Source: Algoriphagus taiwanensis (GTDB taxonomy: Bacteria > Bacteroidota > Bacteroidia > Cytophagales > Cyclobacteriaceae). Taken from it: 64,000 bases of DNA. Both the position numbers and the translations under genes were made by a program. The DNA lies in assembly GCF_036245645.1 (NCBI RefSeq), contig NZ_BTPE01000014.1, forward strand, positions 72,540 to 136,539, in the 5' to 3' direction. The notes under the pieces were generated by a model. The model ran no database searches. It was given only the letters and a program-made list of their open reading frames with translations, and was not told the origin of the DNA. Below, one piece after another: positions 35,905 through 44,182 of the stretch; within the stretch, counting starts at the first letter, position 1; the number at the start of each line of letters is the position of its first letter.

Positions 35905-36443
35905 ATTTTGATATTGGTTGGATCCATGAACACCACCTTTTGCGTGGTCTCAATCGTGTAGTGATCGAGTTTTTGGGTGAGCTGATTGAGATAAAACTCC
36001 CCTGAAGTGGCTGTGGAAAAAAACAGATTTTCGTCCTTCATCCTAAAAGTGATCGAAGAAGGGTAGTCTTTGTTGTACTTGATTTTGATCTCTTTTACTT
36101 TTCCCTTCTCGCCAGGCAAAAGTTCATGAATCAGGTATTCGTAGTAGGCATTGGTGGAATAGGAAAGTGCCAAAGACGGTTTATTGATATCCGCCTCATA
36201 GAAGGTTTGGAACTCTTCCTTCCACTCCTGAGTGGAAAGAACCACCTCAGAAGTTTTTTCCTGTCCATTGATACGAGATACCTTAGACACGGTCACTCCC
36301 TCCAATTTGGCCACTTCCAAATCCATAAATCCTTTCAGATCGAAATAGGGGAGCTTTTCCATCTTGACTTCCTTTCTTGCAGAATCGCAAGCAAAGCACA
36401 TCACCGCCAAGAGGATAATTTGTGTTGCAAATCTTACTTTCAT
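35886..36443 (-). CDS. Putative lipoprotein of unknown function
   Basis: 185 residues with a lipoprotein signal ending CFAC (Cys19). The mature protein is mixed alpha-beta, with SKVSRINGQEKTSEVVL and a C-terminal strand-rich part. No family is recognised, but similar lipoproteins are found in Cytophagales. Its ATG overlaps the gpmI stop by four bases, so it is cotranscribed and translationally coupled to gpmI. Confidence 0.8.
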   Translation of the reverse strand: MKVRFATQIILLAVMCFACDSARKEVKMEKLPYFDLKGFMDLEVAKLEGVTVSKVSRINGQEKTSEVVLSTQEWKEEFQTFYEADINKPSLALSYSTNAYYEYLIHELLPGEKGKVKEIKIKYNKDYPSSITFRMKDENLFFSTATSGEFYLNQLTQKLDHYTIETTQKVVFMDPTNIKISGVVR

Positions 36444-37966
36444 GCTTCAATCAGGATTTCCCCGGTCATTTCTGAAGGGATATCCAGCCCAATCAATTTG
36501 AGGATAGTTGGAGCCAAATCCCCTAATTTTCCGTCCTTGACCGGAAATTGTTGATTCTTATCCACTAAAATAAAAGGCACTAAGTTGGTTGTATGGGCAG
36601 TATTGGGTGTGCCGTCTTCGTTGATCATCATGTCTGAGTTTCCATGATCAGCTATGACCAAAACGGTATAATCATTTTCCAAAGCAGTAGTGATCACACG
36701 GTTTGCACACTCATCCACAGCCTCGCAGGCTTTGACAGCGGCATCGAAGTCGCCTGTATGCCCCACCATATCCGCATTGGCGAAGTTGAGGCAGATAAAG
36801 TCAGCCTTTTTCTTCTTCAGCTCAGGTGAAATTTTGGATGCAATCTCAAAAGCACTCATTTCAGGCTTCAGGTCATACGTAGCCACTTTAGGAGAAGGGC
36901 AAAGGATTCTACTTTCTCCTTCAAACTCTGTCTCCCTGCCTCCTGAGAAAAAGAAGGTCACATGTGGATACTTTTCAGTTTCAGCGATTCGGATTTGGGT
37001 TTTTCCCGCCTGCGACAAGACTTGGCCAAGGGTATTGTTCAGATTATCCTTTTCAAACAAAACCTTCACCCCTTTGAACGTATCGTCATAATTGGTAAAG
37101 GTGATGTAGTCCAAGTTGAGTTTTTTCATGTGATAATCCTCAAAGTCCTTTTGGGTAAGCACCTGAGTGATTTCTCTTCCACGGTCAGTACGGAAGTTGA
37201 AACAAATCACCAAATCCCCGTCCTGAATAGTCGCCAATGGCTTATTGTCCTTGCCAACATGGATAATCGGGCGAATAAACTCGTCAGTGACGTTGTTGTC
37301 GTAAGACTTGCGGATCGCTGCCAGAATATCTTTGGATTTTTCTCCTTCTCCATAGACTAAAGCATCGTAGGCCAGCTTAACGCGCTCCCAGCGATTGTCC
37401 CGGTCCATGGCATAGTATCTGCCTACTACAGAAGCGACCTGTCCGACAGAGTTTTTCAAATGATCCTGAAGATCGGACAAGTAGCGCACTCCGCCTTTAG
37501 GGTCAGTATCTCTTCCGTCCGTGAAAGCATGGATGAATACTTGGTCCAAGCCATTGGCTTTTGCTGCATCACACAAGCCTTTCAGGTGATCAATGTGCGC
37601 ATGAACTCCCCCATCGGATACCAGCCCGATTAGGTGTACTTTTTTATTTCCCTCCTTGGCTTTAGCAAATGCGGACACCAAAACTGGATGCTGGTCCAGT
37701 TCTTTGTTTTTGACGGCCTGATTGATTTTGACCAAATCCTGATAGACTACTCGACCGGCACCAATATTCATGTGACCTACTTCCGAGTTTCCCATTTGTC
37801 CTTCCGGAAGGCCTACTGCCAGCCCGGATGCTTCAAGCTTGGAATGGGGATATTTTTCATATAGGCTATCTACAAAAGGGGTCTTTGCCTTGTCAATTGC
37901 AGAGACCGCAGGATTGGTAGCCAATCCCCAGCCATCCAAAATCATCAATAAAACTTTCCTGTCCAT
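36440..37966 (-). CDS. gpmI: 2,3-bisphosphoglycerate-independent phosphoglycerate mutase
   Basis: 508 residues, alkaline-phosphatase superfamily, Mn-dependent. Metal and catalytic motifs: MILDGWG (Asp11), nucleophile Ser61 in GQMGNSEVGHMNIGAG, GGVHAHIDHL and VIADHGNSDMM. It interconverts 3- and 2-phosphoglycerate in glycolysis and gluconeogenesis. A TATATTTG -7 box ends only 4 bases before its ATG, suggesting a leaderless or nearly leaderless mRNA. Confidence 0.97.
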   Translation of the reverse strand: MDRKVLLMILDGWGLATNPAVSAIDKAKTPFVDSLYEKYPHSKLEASGLAVGLPEGQMGNSEVGHMNIGAGRVVYQDLVKINQAVKNKELDQHPVLVSAFAKAKEGNKKVHLIGLVSDGGVHAHIDHLKGLCDAAKANGLDQVFIHAFTDGRDTDPKGGVRYLSDLQDHLKNSVGQVASVVGRYYAMDRDNRWERVKLAYDALVYGEGEKSKDILAAIRKSYDNNVTDEFIRPIIHVGKDNKPLATIQDGDLVICFNFRTDRGREITQVLTQKDFEDYHMKKLNLDYITFTNYDDTFKGVKVLFEKDNLNNTLGQVLSQAGKTQIRIAETEKYPHVTFFFSGGRETEFEGESRILCPSPKVATYDLKPEMSAFEIASKISPELKKKKADFICLNFANADMVGHTGDFDAAVKACEAVDECANRVITTALENDYTVLVIADHGNSDMMINEDGTPNTAHTTNLVPFILVDKNQQFPVKDGKLGDLAPTILKLIGLDIPSEMTGEILIEA

Positions 37967-37970
37967 GCCG

Positions 37971-37978
37971 CAAATATA
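37971..37978 (-). promoter_or_regulatory. -7 promoter box of gpmI
   Basis: TATATTTG on the minus strand matches TAnnTTTG exactly and is separated from the gpmI ATG by CGGC. No clear -33 TTTG at 19 bases; a TTG lies 23 bases upstream. Confidence 0.5.
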
Positions 37979-38102
37979 TTACTTTTCACTCCAAAGTAGC
38001 CCAAGGGAATGTTTTTGACAAAGATTGACTTGCTCTCTTTCTTAGGCAAACAAATGAATTTCAAACTGATTTTTTTGGCTTGGATTTTGCCCAATTGGGT
38101 CG

Positions 38103-38498
38103 ATGCTTATAATCAAATTCCTTTTTTCCTTTCTCTTGGTTATTTCTCCTTTTTCAGAAGAAAAGGAAACGGCACCTTCTATAGACCCCATCATCTCTGC
38201 CTTGGAAAGTGGCTCAAGCAACGATTTAGCCCGGTTTTTTGAAACAAGCATCACCTTGAATATCAACGGACAGCAAGGCGACTATTCCAGAAATCAAGCA
38301 GAATTGGTTTTGAAAGACTTTTTCAGAAAAAATCCCTCCCAGGGCTTTAGCATTCTCTACCAAAAAGAATCTCCGGGAAGCATCAGCACCTACATCGGAG
38401 AATATGCCAGTAGTACAAGCACATACCGGGTTTTTATCAAAGTTTCAGAGTCCAATGACAGCTTCAGAATTTACAGTCTCGACTTTGTAAAAAGCTGA
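38103..38498 (+). CDS. DUF4783 domain protein
   Basis: 131 residues with a hydrophobic N-terminus that is probably a signal peptide (MLIIKFLFSFLLVISPFS). The body matches DUF4783 with DPIISALESGSSNDLARFF, LKDFFRKNPSQGF and YASSTSTYRVFIKV, an NTF2-like fold. Function unknown; this family is commonly encoded next to nadC in Bacteroidota, as here (41 bases upstream). It is predicted to be periplasmic. Confidence 0.85.
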   Translation: MLIIKFLFSFLLVISPFSEEKETAPSIDPIISALESGSSNDLARFFETSITLNINGQQGDYSRNQAELVLKDFFRKNPSQGFSILYQKESPGSISTYIGEYASSTSTYRVFIKVSESNDSFRIYSLDFVKS

Positions 38499-38527
38499 TC
38501 ACCTCAAGCGAAACGGATAGTTTTGAC

Positions 38528-38535
38528 TACTTTTG
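38528..38535 (+). promoter_or_regulatory. -7 promoter box of nadC
   Basis: TACTTTTG matches TAnnTTTG and ends 4 bases before the nadC ATG at 38540. A -33 element is not evident. Confidence 0.45.
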
Positions 38536-38539
38536 GGGC

Positions 38540-39397
38540 ATGAATCCACCCTATCTGACCCCTGAAGCTCTCCATTCCTTTATTTCTGCAGCTCTGCAAG
38601 AGGATATTGGTCCCGGAGATTATTCTTCTTTGGCTTCCATTCCGGAAGGGAAAATTGGGCAAGCGAAACTTCTCATCAAAGAGTCAGGAATCTTGGCAGG
38701 GGTAGAACTGGCCACGTACATCTTCCAAGCGGTAGACCCAAAGCTAGAGGTCGAGCTTCTGAAAAAAGACGGGGAGGAAGTACATGCAGGAGATATAGGA
38801 TTCCTGGTTTCAGGACCTTCTGCTTCCATTTTATCAGCTGAGCGCCTGGTCTTGAACTGCATGCAACGGATGAGTGCCATTGCTACTAAAACCCATCGAC
38901 TCACCCAACTGATTTCCCATACCAAAGCACGTCTAATGGATACAAGGAAAACCACTCCTAATTTCCGGTTGATGGAAAAGTGGGCTGTACTGATCGGGGG
39001 AGGAGTGAATCATCGCTTTGCATTGTATGATATGATCATGCTGAAGGACAACCACGTGGACTTTGCAGGAGGTATTCGAAAAGCGATCGAACGAACCAAA
39101 AAATATCTGGAAGAAAATCAGCTAAAACTCAAAATCGAGGTGGAAACCAGAAATTTGGAAGAAGTGGATGAAGTGCTTCAGGTGGGAGGGGTAGACTACA
39201 TCATGCTGGACAACATGGACCCGGATACCATGAAAGAGGCAGTCAGGAGAATTGATGGGAAAATGGGAACCGAAGCTTCAGGAGGTATTACTGAATCCAA
39301 TCTGGTAGAGGTAGCAGAATGCGGAGTGGATTACATTTCGATGGGTGCCCTTACTCACTCCGTAAGTAGTCTGGATATCAGTTTAAAAGCTTTTTAA
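38540..39397 (+). CDS. nadC: Nicotinate-nucleotide diphosphorylase (carboxylating)
   Basis: 285 residues, quinolinate phosphoribosyltransferase of de novo NAD synthesis. Visible signatures are EDIGPGDYSS near the N-terminus, NCMQRMSAIAT, DTRKTTPNFRLMEKWAV and MLKDNHVDFAGG, followed by the C-terminal strand EASGGIT and YISMGALTHS. Full length. Its start is unusually close to a -7 box. Confidence 0.97.
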   Translation: MNPPYLTPEALHSFISAALQEDIGPGDYSSLASIPEGKIGQAKLLIKESGILAGVELATYIFQAVDPKLEVELLKKDGEEVHAGDIGFLVSGPSASILSAERLVLNCMQRMSAIATKTHRLTQLISHTKARLMDTRKTTPNFRLMEKWAVLIGGGVNHRFALYDMIMLKDNHVDFAGGIRKAIERTKKYLEENQLKLKIEVETRNLEEVDEVLQVGGVDYIMLDNMDPDTMKEAVRRIDGKMGTEASGGITESNLVEVAECGVDYISMGALTHSVSSLDISLKAF

Positions 39398-39478
39398 ATC
39401 CAAAATTTGCCCGCTGAAAAAGAAACCTATTTGGGTTTTTGGGACTTATATTACTGAGATTAAACCAACTACTAATCC

Positions 39479-39889
39479 ATGAAAATTAAATCGATTCTTT
39501 TTTCCCTTTTGATTATCGGGGCACTTTCTTCTTGCAAATCCTCCCAGCCTGATGCCAGCTGGACAGACAAGCAATGGACCGTGGTAGAAATGCTCGGTGT
39601 ACCCGTGCAGACCTCCAATTCCCCTCAGGACGCTCATTTGTTTTTTAATGCAGCTGAAAAAACAATTACCGGCAATGGTAGCTGTAATCGTATTTTTGGC
39701 CCTTATGAGCTGGAGAAAAAAAACAGAATTTCCTTCGGAAATTTAGGGGTAACGATGATGGCTTGTCAGAATCAGGATTTTGAAAACAAATTCCTGGAAA
39801 CCCTCAAATCCGTGGAGCGCTATCAGGTCACCGGAGGTCAACTTTGGCTCAAAGACAGCAAAAAGCGAGTCATCCTGAAGCTTCAATAG
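39479..39889 (+). CDS. META domain lipoprotein (HslJ-like)
   Basis: 136 residues with a lipobox LSSC (Cys19) and a META domain: QWTVVEMLGVPV, GNGSCNRIFGPYEL, ISFGNLGVTMMAC and a final beta strand. META/HslJ proteins are small periplasmic barrels linked to heat or antibiotic stress in some bacteria; no defined activity. Single gene, convergent with corA (1 base between the stops). Confidence 0.87.
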   Translation: MKIKSILFSLLIIGALSSCKSSQPDASWTDKQWTVVEMLGVPVQTSNSPQDAHLFFNAAEKTITGNGSCNRIFGPYELEKKNRISFGNLGVTMMACQNQDFENKFLETLKSVERYQVTGGQLWLKDSKKRVILKLQ

Positions 39890-39890
39890 G

Positions 39891-40997
39891 CTAAAGCCAT
39901 TTTTTGGAGCGGAAGTAGAAAAGCATACCTAGCGCCGCCAAGCCCATACCTCCCAAAACAAAGAAATAGCCGTTTTTGAATTGGAGCTCGGGCATGTTTT
40001 CGAAATTCATCCCATACACTCCCGCCACAAAGCTGAGAGGGATAAAAATGGTAGAGATGATCGTCAGGACCTTCATGACATTATTCATCCGATTGGAGAG
40101 ACTGTTCATATACAGGTCAACCACTCCCGAGGACATATCACGGAAAACTTCCATAGTCTCGATCACCTGAATGGTATTTTCATACAAATCCCGGATAAAG
40201 GGCCGTACTTCGGCAGAAATTCTATGCTCCGCATACTTATCAAAAGAACCGATCACCTCCCGAAGGGGATAGACTGATCGCCTCAGATCCATCATTTCCC
40301 GGCGTTGTAGATACAGTGTTTGAAGGGTTTCATTTCCTGGCTCCAGCATGGCTTGAGACTCAAGGTTCTCGATACGCAGGCCGATATTTTCCATTACAGA
40401 AAAATAATTATCGATCACTGCATCCAAAAGCGCATAGAGGAGGTAATCCGTACCTCGATGTCGGATAGCCCGCTTGGGATCTTGAAGACGATCCCGTACA
40501 AATTGAAAGACATCCCCTTCCTTTTCCTGAAAAGTGATCAAAATCTCTTTCTCCATCAAAAAACTCACCTGCTCTTCTTGGATTGGCGATTCGGGACTGG
40601 GACATTGGATCATTTTCAGCGTGGCAAAAAGGTATTCCTGAAACACCTCCATTTTGGGACGCTGATCCACATCCAGGATATCTTCCAGTGTGAGTTTATG
40701 TATCCCAAAAAGCTGCCCGATTTCCTCCAAAAGAGCGATGTCATGCAAGCCTATCACATCTATCCAAACCACCTTCTTTTTCTGCTCCAGATGCTTGCGA
40801 AGTTGGTCCAGAGTGACTCGCTCCTGGAAAAACTCCAGCTCATCATACCCTATCAGATTGATATAAACTTCTTCCTGCTTTTTGTCTCCGGTGAAGACCA
40901 AGGCAGCAGGAGGCAAGCCTACTTTATGAGCAGGTCTTTTCTTGTGCTGAGTTTTAAAAAGCTTCTGAAATTGTTTGAGAGGAGACTTTTGAAGCAT
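39891..40997 (-). CDS. corA: Magnesium/cobalt transporter CorA
   Basis: 368 residues: a large cytoplasmic domain (about 1-300) followed by two membrane helices with the CorA signature GMN in VYGMNFENMPEL between them. It moves Mg2+ as a homopentamer. The last residues are basic (RSKKWL), as in the family. It begins 3 bases after the queG stop, so the two probably share a transcript, although their functions are unrelated. Confidence 0.96.
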   Translation of the reverse strand: MLQKSPLKQFQKLFKTQHKKRPAHKVGLPPAALVFTGDKKQEEVYINLIGYDELEFFQERVTLDQLRKHLEQKKKVVWIDVIGLHDIALLEEIGQLFGIHKLTLEDILDVDQRPKMEVFQEYLFATLKMIQCPSPESPIQEEQVSFLMEKEILITFQEKEGDVFQFVRDRLQDPKRAIRHRGTDYLLYALLDAVIDNYFSVMENIGLRIENLESQAMLEPGNETLQTLYLQRREMMDLRRSVYPLREVIGSFDKYAEHRISAEVRPFIRDLYENTIQVIETMEVFRDMSSGVVDLYMNSLSNRMNNVMKVLTIISTIFIPLSFVAGVYGMNFENMPELQFKNGYFFVLGGMGLAALGMLFYFRSKKWL

Positions 40998-41000
40998 GAT

Positions 41001-41942
41001 TCATGATTTTTTTGCTTCAATAAAATCGATATTTCTTTTCAGTCCGGCAAATTTGGTGCGTTTGACTGCTGATTTTCCAAATACCTTTCGGAAGGTTTCC
41101 TCAGTCATTTCAATCCAATCTTTGTTGGAAAAACCCTCTAAATCCGGATGAGGGAGAAAGGCCGATTCATGATGCGGTCGGGAAAAACGGTTCCAGGGAC
41201 AAACATCCTGACAGATATCGCAGCCAAAGACCCAATTTTCCATCTTTCCGGCAAATCCATCAGGGATCGCCTCTTTTAACTCGATGGTCAAATAGGAAAT
41301 ACATTTGGAGGCATCAATGACCTCCGGCTGCACAATTGCATCCGTGGGGCAAGCGTCGATACAGGCGGTGCAAGTCCCGCAGTAGTCTTTAGCTAATGGG
41401 ATGTCCGGAGTGGCTTCCAAGTCGATAATCAACTCGGCCAAAAAGAAAAAACTTCCCATCTGCCGATTGAGAAGGAGACTGTTTTTTCCGATCCAACCTA
41501 AGCCAGCCCGTTGCGCCCATTGCCGCTCCATCACCGGTGCCGAATCCACAAAAGATCGACCATTGATTTCGCCGATTTCTTCCCGTAGCACTTCCAAAAA
41601 CTCGGTGAGTTTAGTTCGGATTACGTCATGGTAATCTTCTCCATAGGCGTATTTAGCCAGTTTGATATCCTCAGACTGATGGGGAAGTTGCTTCTCGGGG
41701 TAATAATTGTAGATCAGGGAAACCACCGTTTTAGCTCCTTCCACCAGTTTGGTTGGGTCAAGTCGCTTGTCAAAGTGATTGGCCAAGTAGGCCATTTTTC
41801 CATGGTAATTTCGATTGAGCCATTCTTCCAATCGGGATGCTTCTGACTCCAAAAACTCTGCCTTGGCAATCCCGCAAAAGTCAAAACCCAAGCGCTTTGC
41901 GGTGGATTTGAGGAATTGGGAATGTTTTTCGGCTGGGGTCAT
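41001..41942 (-). CDS. queG: Epoxyqueuosine reductase
   Basis: 313 residues. It reduces epoxyqueuosine to queuosine in tRNA with cobalamin and two [4Fe-4S] clusters. Cluster motifs CGTCTACIDACPTDAI and CDICQDVCPWN are visible, and QRAGLGWIGKNSLLLN is the family's cobalamin-binding region. The dependence on B12 shows that the organism uses cobalamin, in line with the B12-type regulator at 12187. The C-terminal HEAT repeat of longer versions is absent; this is the short form. Confidence 0.96.
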   Translation of the reverse strand: MTPAEKHSQFLKSTAKRLGFDFCGIAKAEFLESEASRLEEWLNRNYHGKMAYLANHFDKRLDPTKLVEGAKTVVSLIYNYYPEKQLPHQSEDIKLAKYAYGEDYHDVIRTKLTEFLEVLREEIGEINGRSFVDSAPVMERQWAQRAGLGWIGKNSLLLNRQMGSFFFLAELIIDLEATPDIPLAKDYCGTCTACIDACPTDAIVQPEVIDASKCISYLTIELKEAIPDGFAGKMENWVFGCDICQDVCPWNRFSRPHHESAFLPHPDLEGFSNKDWIEMTEETFRKVFGKSAVKRTKFAGLKRNIDFIEAKKS

Positions 41943-42021
41943 AGGAATTCGAAAAGTAGTTTAAATCATTTTAAAGCGGAAATTTTAAACTTTCTGAAAA
42001 AGGCACGTATATTTCTGGTAA

Positions 42022-42029
42022 ACACGTGT
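42022..42029 (+). promoter_or_regulatory. Palindrome before the toxin-antitoxin pair
   Basis: ACACGTGT, a perfect palindrome 4 bases upstream of the antitoxin ATG; TATATTTC at 42009-42016 is a near -7 box. Possible autoregulatory site. Confidence 0.35.
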
Positions 42030-42033
42030 AATC

Positions 42034-42291
42034 ATGAAAACGAAATTAACATTGACCATCAAAAAAGAAGTGGTAGAAATGGCCAAAAGGAAAGCATCAG
42101 GTCAGGGAATATCTCTTTCGAAAATGATTGAGAATATTTTTGAAAAAGAAGAACCTTTAGTACAAACCTCTGAATCAGAGTTGGCTGCTAAAAGACTCTT
42201 AAAAAGATTAGAGGAAATGGAGCCAACCAAAGCACCAAAAGAGTCTGATAAAGTAGCCTTAACCCAATATTTGAAAGAAAAATATGGTTAA
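42034..42291 (+). CDS. DUF6364 family antitoxin
   Basis: 85 residues. The N-terminus KLTLTIKKEVVEMAKRKA followed by GQGISLSKMIENIF has the ribbon-helix-helix pattern of DUF6364 antitoxins; the acidic and then Lys-rich C-terminal part would bind the toxin. Its end overlaps the PIN toxin start by 8 bases. Codons are richer in A and T than the neighbours. Type II module is inferred from the pair. Confidence 0.85.
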   Translation: MKTKLTLTIKKEVVEMAKRKASGQGISLSKMIENIFEKEEPLVQTSESELAAKRLLKRLEEMEPTKAPKESDKVALTQYLKEKYG

Positions 42292-42694
42292 GATATTCCT
42301 GGATACTAATGTAGTTTTAGACATTATCGGAAAAAGAGAACCCTTTTTCCAAGAGGCAAAATTGTTTTTGCATTTGCATGCAAATGGACTGGCTAAACTT
42401 CAAATAGCTGAAAGTAGTATTGGCAATCTCTATTATTTGGCCTTCAACGTTTACAAATTGCCATATTCTGAATTTACAATGAGTGATTTTTTGAAAGCTT
42501 GTTACATACTTTCAGCAGGCAAAGAATTAATTTATAAATCTTTGGACTCCAATTTTAAGGACAAAGAAGATGCACTACAATACTATACAGCTTTAATGAA
42601 TGGGTGTGATTTTTTGATCACTAGGAATAAAAAGGACTTTAAATTTGCCGAGGGAATCCCTGTCCTTACCCCAATAGAGTTCTTTTCGAATTGA
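42284..42694 (+). CDS. PIN domain ribonuclease toxin (VapC-like)
   Basis: 136 residues. PIN-domain acidic residues are visible: Asp7 and Asp13 in FLDTNVVLDII, Glu in IAESSIGNLY, Asp/Glu in DKEDALQYYTA and Asp in ITRNKKDFK. It would cleave RNA when not bound to the upstream antitoxin, with which it overlaps by 8 bases. Base composition is AT-rich relative to both flanks, suggesting transfer. Confidence 0.88.
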   Translation: MVKIFLDTNVVLDIIGKREPFFQEAKLFLHLHANGLAKLQIAESSIGNLYYLAFNVYKLPYSEFTMSDFLKACYILSAGKELIYKSLDSNFKDKEDALQYYTALMNGCDFLITRNKKDFKFAEGIPVLTPIEFFSN

Positions 42695-42925
42695 TTAATT
42701 CTGCTCCCTCCTCAAATCCTCCCGATCCTGATACCACTGCTCTTCAAACGTCTCCTTGATCTCCACAGGAGCAGCCAAAACCGCCCAAACCATCCATAAA
42801 ATCAAAAACGGCCCTGCCAAAAAAATGGACCAAATCAATAGATGGGCGATATCCAACTGGATTAAGGTGACAAAAACGATCAATACCGCTGTCACGATTC
42901 CTACTGCACTGTGATAGTTTTTCAT
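42695..42925 (-). CDS. Small two-helix membrane protein
   Basis: The internal ATG at 42925 (MKNYHSAVG) is preferred; an in-frame ATG at 42946 would add seven residues. The 76-residue product has two hydrophobic helices (about 8-27 and 30-52) and an acidic, charged tail (EEQWYQDREDLRREQ). No family recognised. Its stop abuts the PIN toxin stop. Confidence 0.6.
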   Translation of the reverse strand: MKNYHSAVGIVTAVLIVFVTLIQLDIAHLLIWSIFLAGPFLILWMVWAVLAAPVEIKETFEEQWYQDREDLRREQN

Positions 42926-43004
42926 TTTTTTCGGGAAAATATGCACTATGGTAAACTCAGCAGGCCCCCACTTTGTTAAACCCTCAGCAAACTCAGTGAT
43001 TCAA

Positions 43005-43076
43005 CTACTTGATACTAGATCCCAGCTACTTGCTACCAAAATCCAGTGTCTTGCATCTCACGTCTAGCGTCTAAAA
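43005..43076 (+). repeat. Ten-unit heptad-phased degenerate repeat before the VWA gene
   Basis: From 43005 the sequence divides into 7-bp units: CTACTTG, ATACTAG, ATCCCAG, CTACTTG, CTACCAA, AATCCAG, TGTCTTG, CATCTCA, CGTCTAG, CGTCTAA, then AA and the ATG at 43077. Position 4 is C and position 5 a pyrimidine in all ten. A higher-order 21-bp period (three heptads) is also visible. Same class as at 30275-30302 and 46164-46226. Confidence 0.65.
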
Positions 43077-44177
43077 ATGAAAGGTTTCCGATTTACCCAA
43101 TATGTCCCACCCCAAGACCCGGAGAAAAACACCTTCGAAAACCTGCTGAATATTTTCCTTCAGCTGGTAACCATGACCGGTGGAGATGTAGCCGAAGCGC
43201 TGAGTTGGCTGACCAATCTAGACAAGCGCTATAATCTTACCAACCCCAATTATGGCATCGGTGACTTTATCGAGGATCTGAAATCCAAGGGCTATCTGAC
43301 TGAAGAAAACCAAAAAGGTGAATTCAAAATCACAGGAAAAGCCGAGCAAACTATCCGAAAATCAGCCCTGGAAGAAATCTTCGGCAAGCTCAAACGAGGC
43401 AAGTCCGGTCAACATAAAACCACCCATTCCGGACAGGGAGAGGAGAGAGGAACCGACCGTCGGGCCTATGAATTCGGCGACAATCTGGATCAAATTGCAC
43501 TGACAGACTCTCTTAGAAATGCACAAGCCAACCATGGACTTTCAGGAGATTATCTGCTTACGGAAGACGATTTGGAAGTGGTGGAGACGGAATATCGCTC
43601 CCAAACCTCCACGGTACTGATGATCGACATTTCCCACTCGATGATTTTATATGGGGAAGATCGAATCACTCCGGCAAAAAAGGTGGCCATGGCCTTGGCC
43701 GAACTGATCAAAACCCGCTATCCAAAGGACACGCTGGATATCATCGTCTTTGGAAATGATGCTTGGCAGATCGAAATTAAGGATTTGCCTTATCTCCAAG
43801 TGGGACCTTACCATACCAATACCGTTGCCGGCTTGGAGCTTGCTATGGATTTGCTACGCAGGAGAAAAAATCCCAACAAGCAGATCTTTATGATCACTGA
43901 TGGAAAGCCTACCTGCCTGAAGGTCGGGATCAAATACTACAAAAATGCATTTGGCATCGACAGCAAAATCCTGAGCGAAACCTTGAAGCTGGCTGCCCAA
44001 TGCCGAAAACTGAAAATACCCGTGACGACCTTTATGATCGCCTCGGATCCCTATCTCAAAGAATTTGTCAAAGAGTTTACCAAAGTCAACAACGGCAATG
44101 CGTACTACAGCAGCCTAAAGGGACTAGGTGACCTCATTTTTGAAGATTATAGACGCAACCGAACCAAACGATTTTAA
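43077..44177 (+). CDS. VWA domain protein, partner of the AAA+ ATPase
   Basis: 366 residues. An N-terminal helical part (about 1-160) precedes a von Willebrand A domain (about 178-340) with a complete MIDAS motif D184-I-S186-H-S188 (MIDISHSMILYG), TNTVAGLELA and MITDGKPTC. No signal peptide, so cytoplasmic. It lies 5 bases upstream of an AAA+ gene with ChlI/MoxR-like features; such pairs act as metal-insertion or protein-remodelling machines. Target unknown. The N-terminal region contains a Lys/His/Gly-rich stretch (RGKSGQHKTTHSG). Confidence 0.88.
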   Translation: MKGFRFTQYVPPQDPEKNTFENLLNIFLQLVTMTGGDVAEALSWLTNLDKRYNLTNPNYGIGDFIEDLKSKGYLTEENQKGEFKITGKAEQTIRKSALEEIFGKLKRGKSGQHKTTHSGQGEERGTDRRAYEFGDNLDQIALTDSLRNAQANHGLSGDYLLTEDDLEVVETEYRSQTSTVLMIDISHSMILYGEDRITPAKKVAMALAELIKTRYPKDTLDIIVFGNDAWQIEIKDLPYLQVGPYHTNTVAGLELAMDLLRRRKNPNKQIFMITDGKPTCLKVGIKYYKNAFGIDSKILSETLKLAAQCRKLKIPVTTFMIASDPYLKEFVKEFTKVNNGNAYYSSLKGLGDLIFEDYRRNRTKRF

Positions 44178-44182
44178 CCCAC

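Noticed and set aside
36690..37360. Overlapping plus-strand frames opposite gpmI
   Set aside because: gpmI is complete and conserved, and the frames overlap each other without family features.
39423..39440. AAACC...GGTTTTT hairpin after nadC
   Set aside because: Only a 5-bp stem; too weak to call a terminator.
40320..41006. A 228-codon plus-strand frame opposite corA
   Set aside because: CorA is intact with its GMN motif; the antisense frame is an artefact of its codon use.
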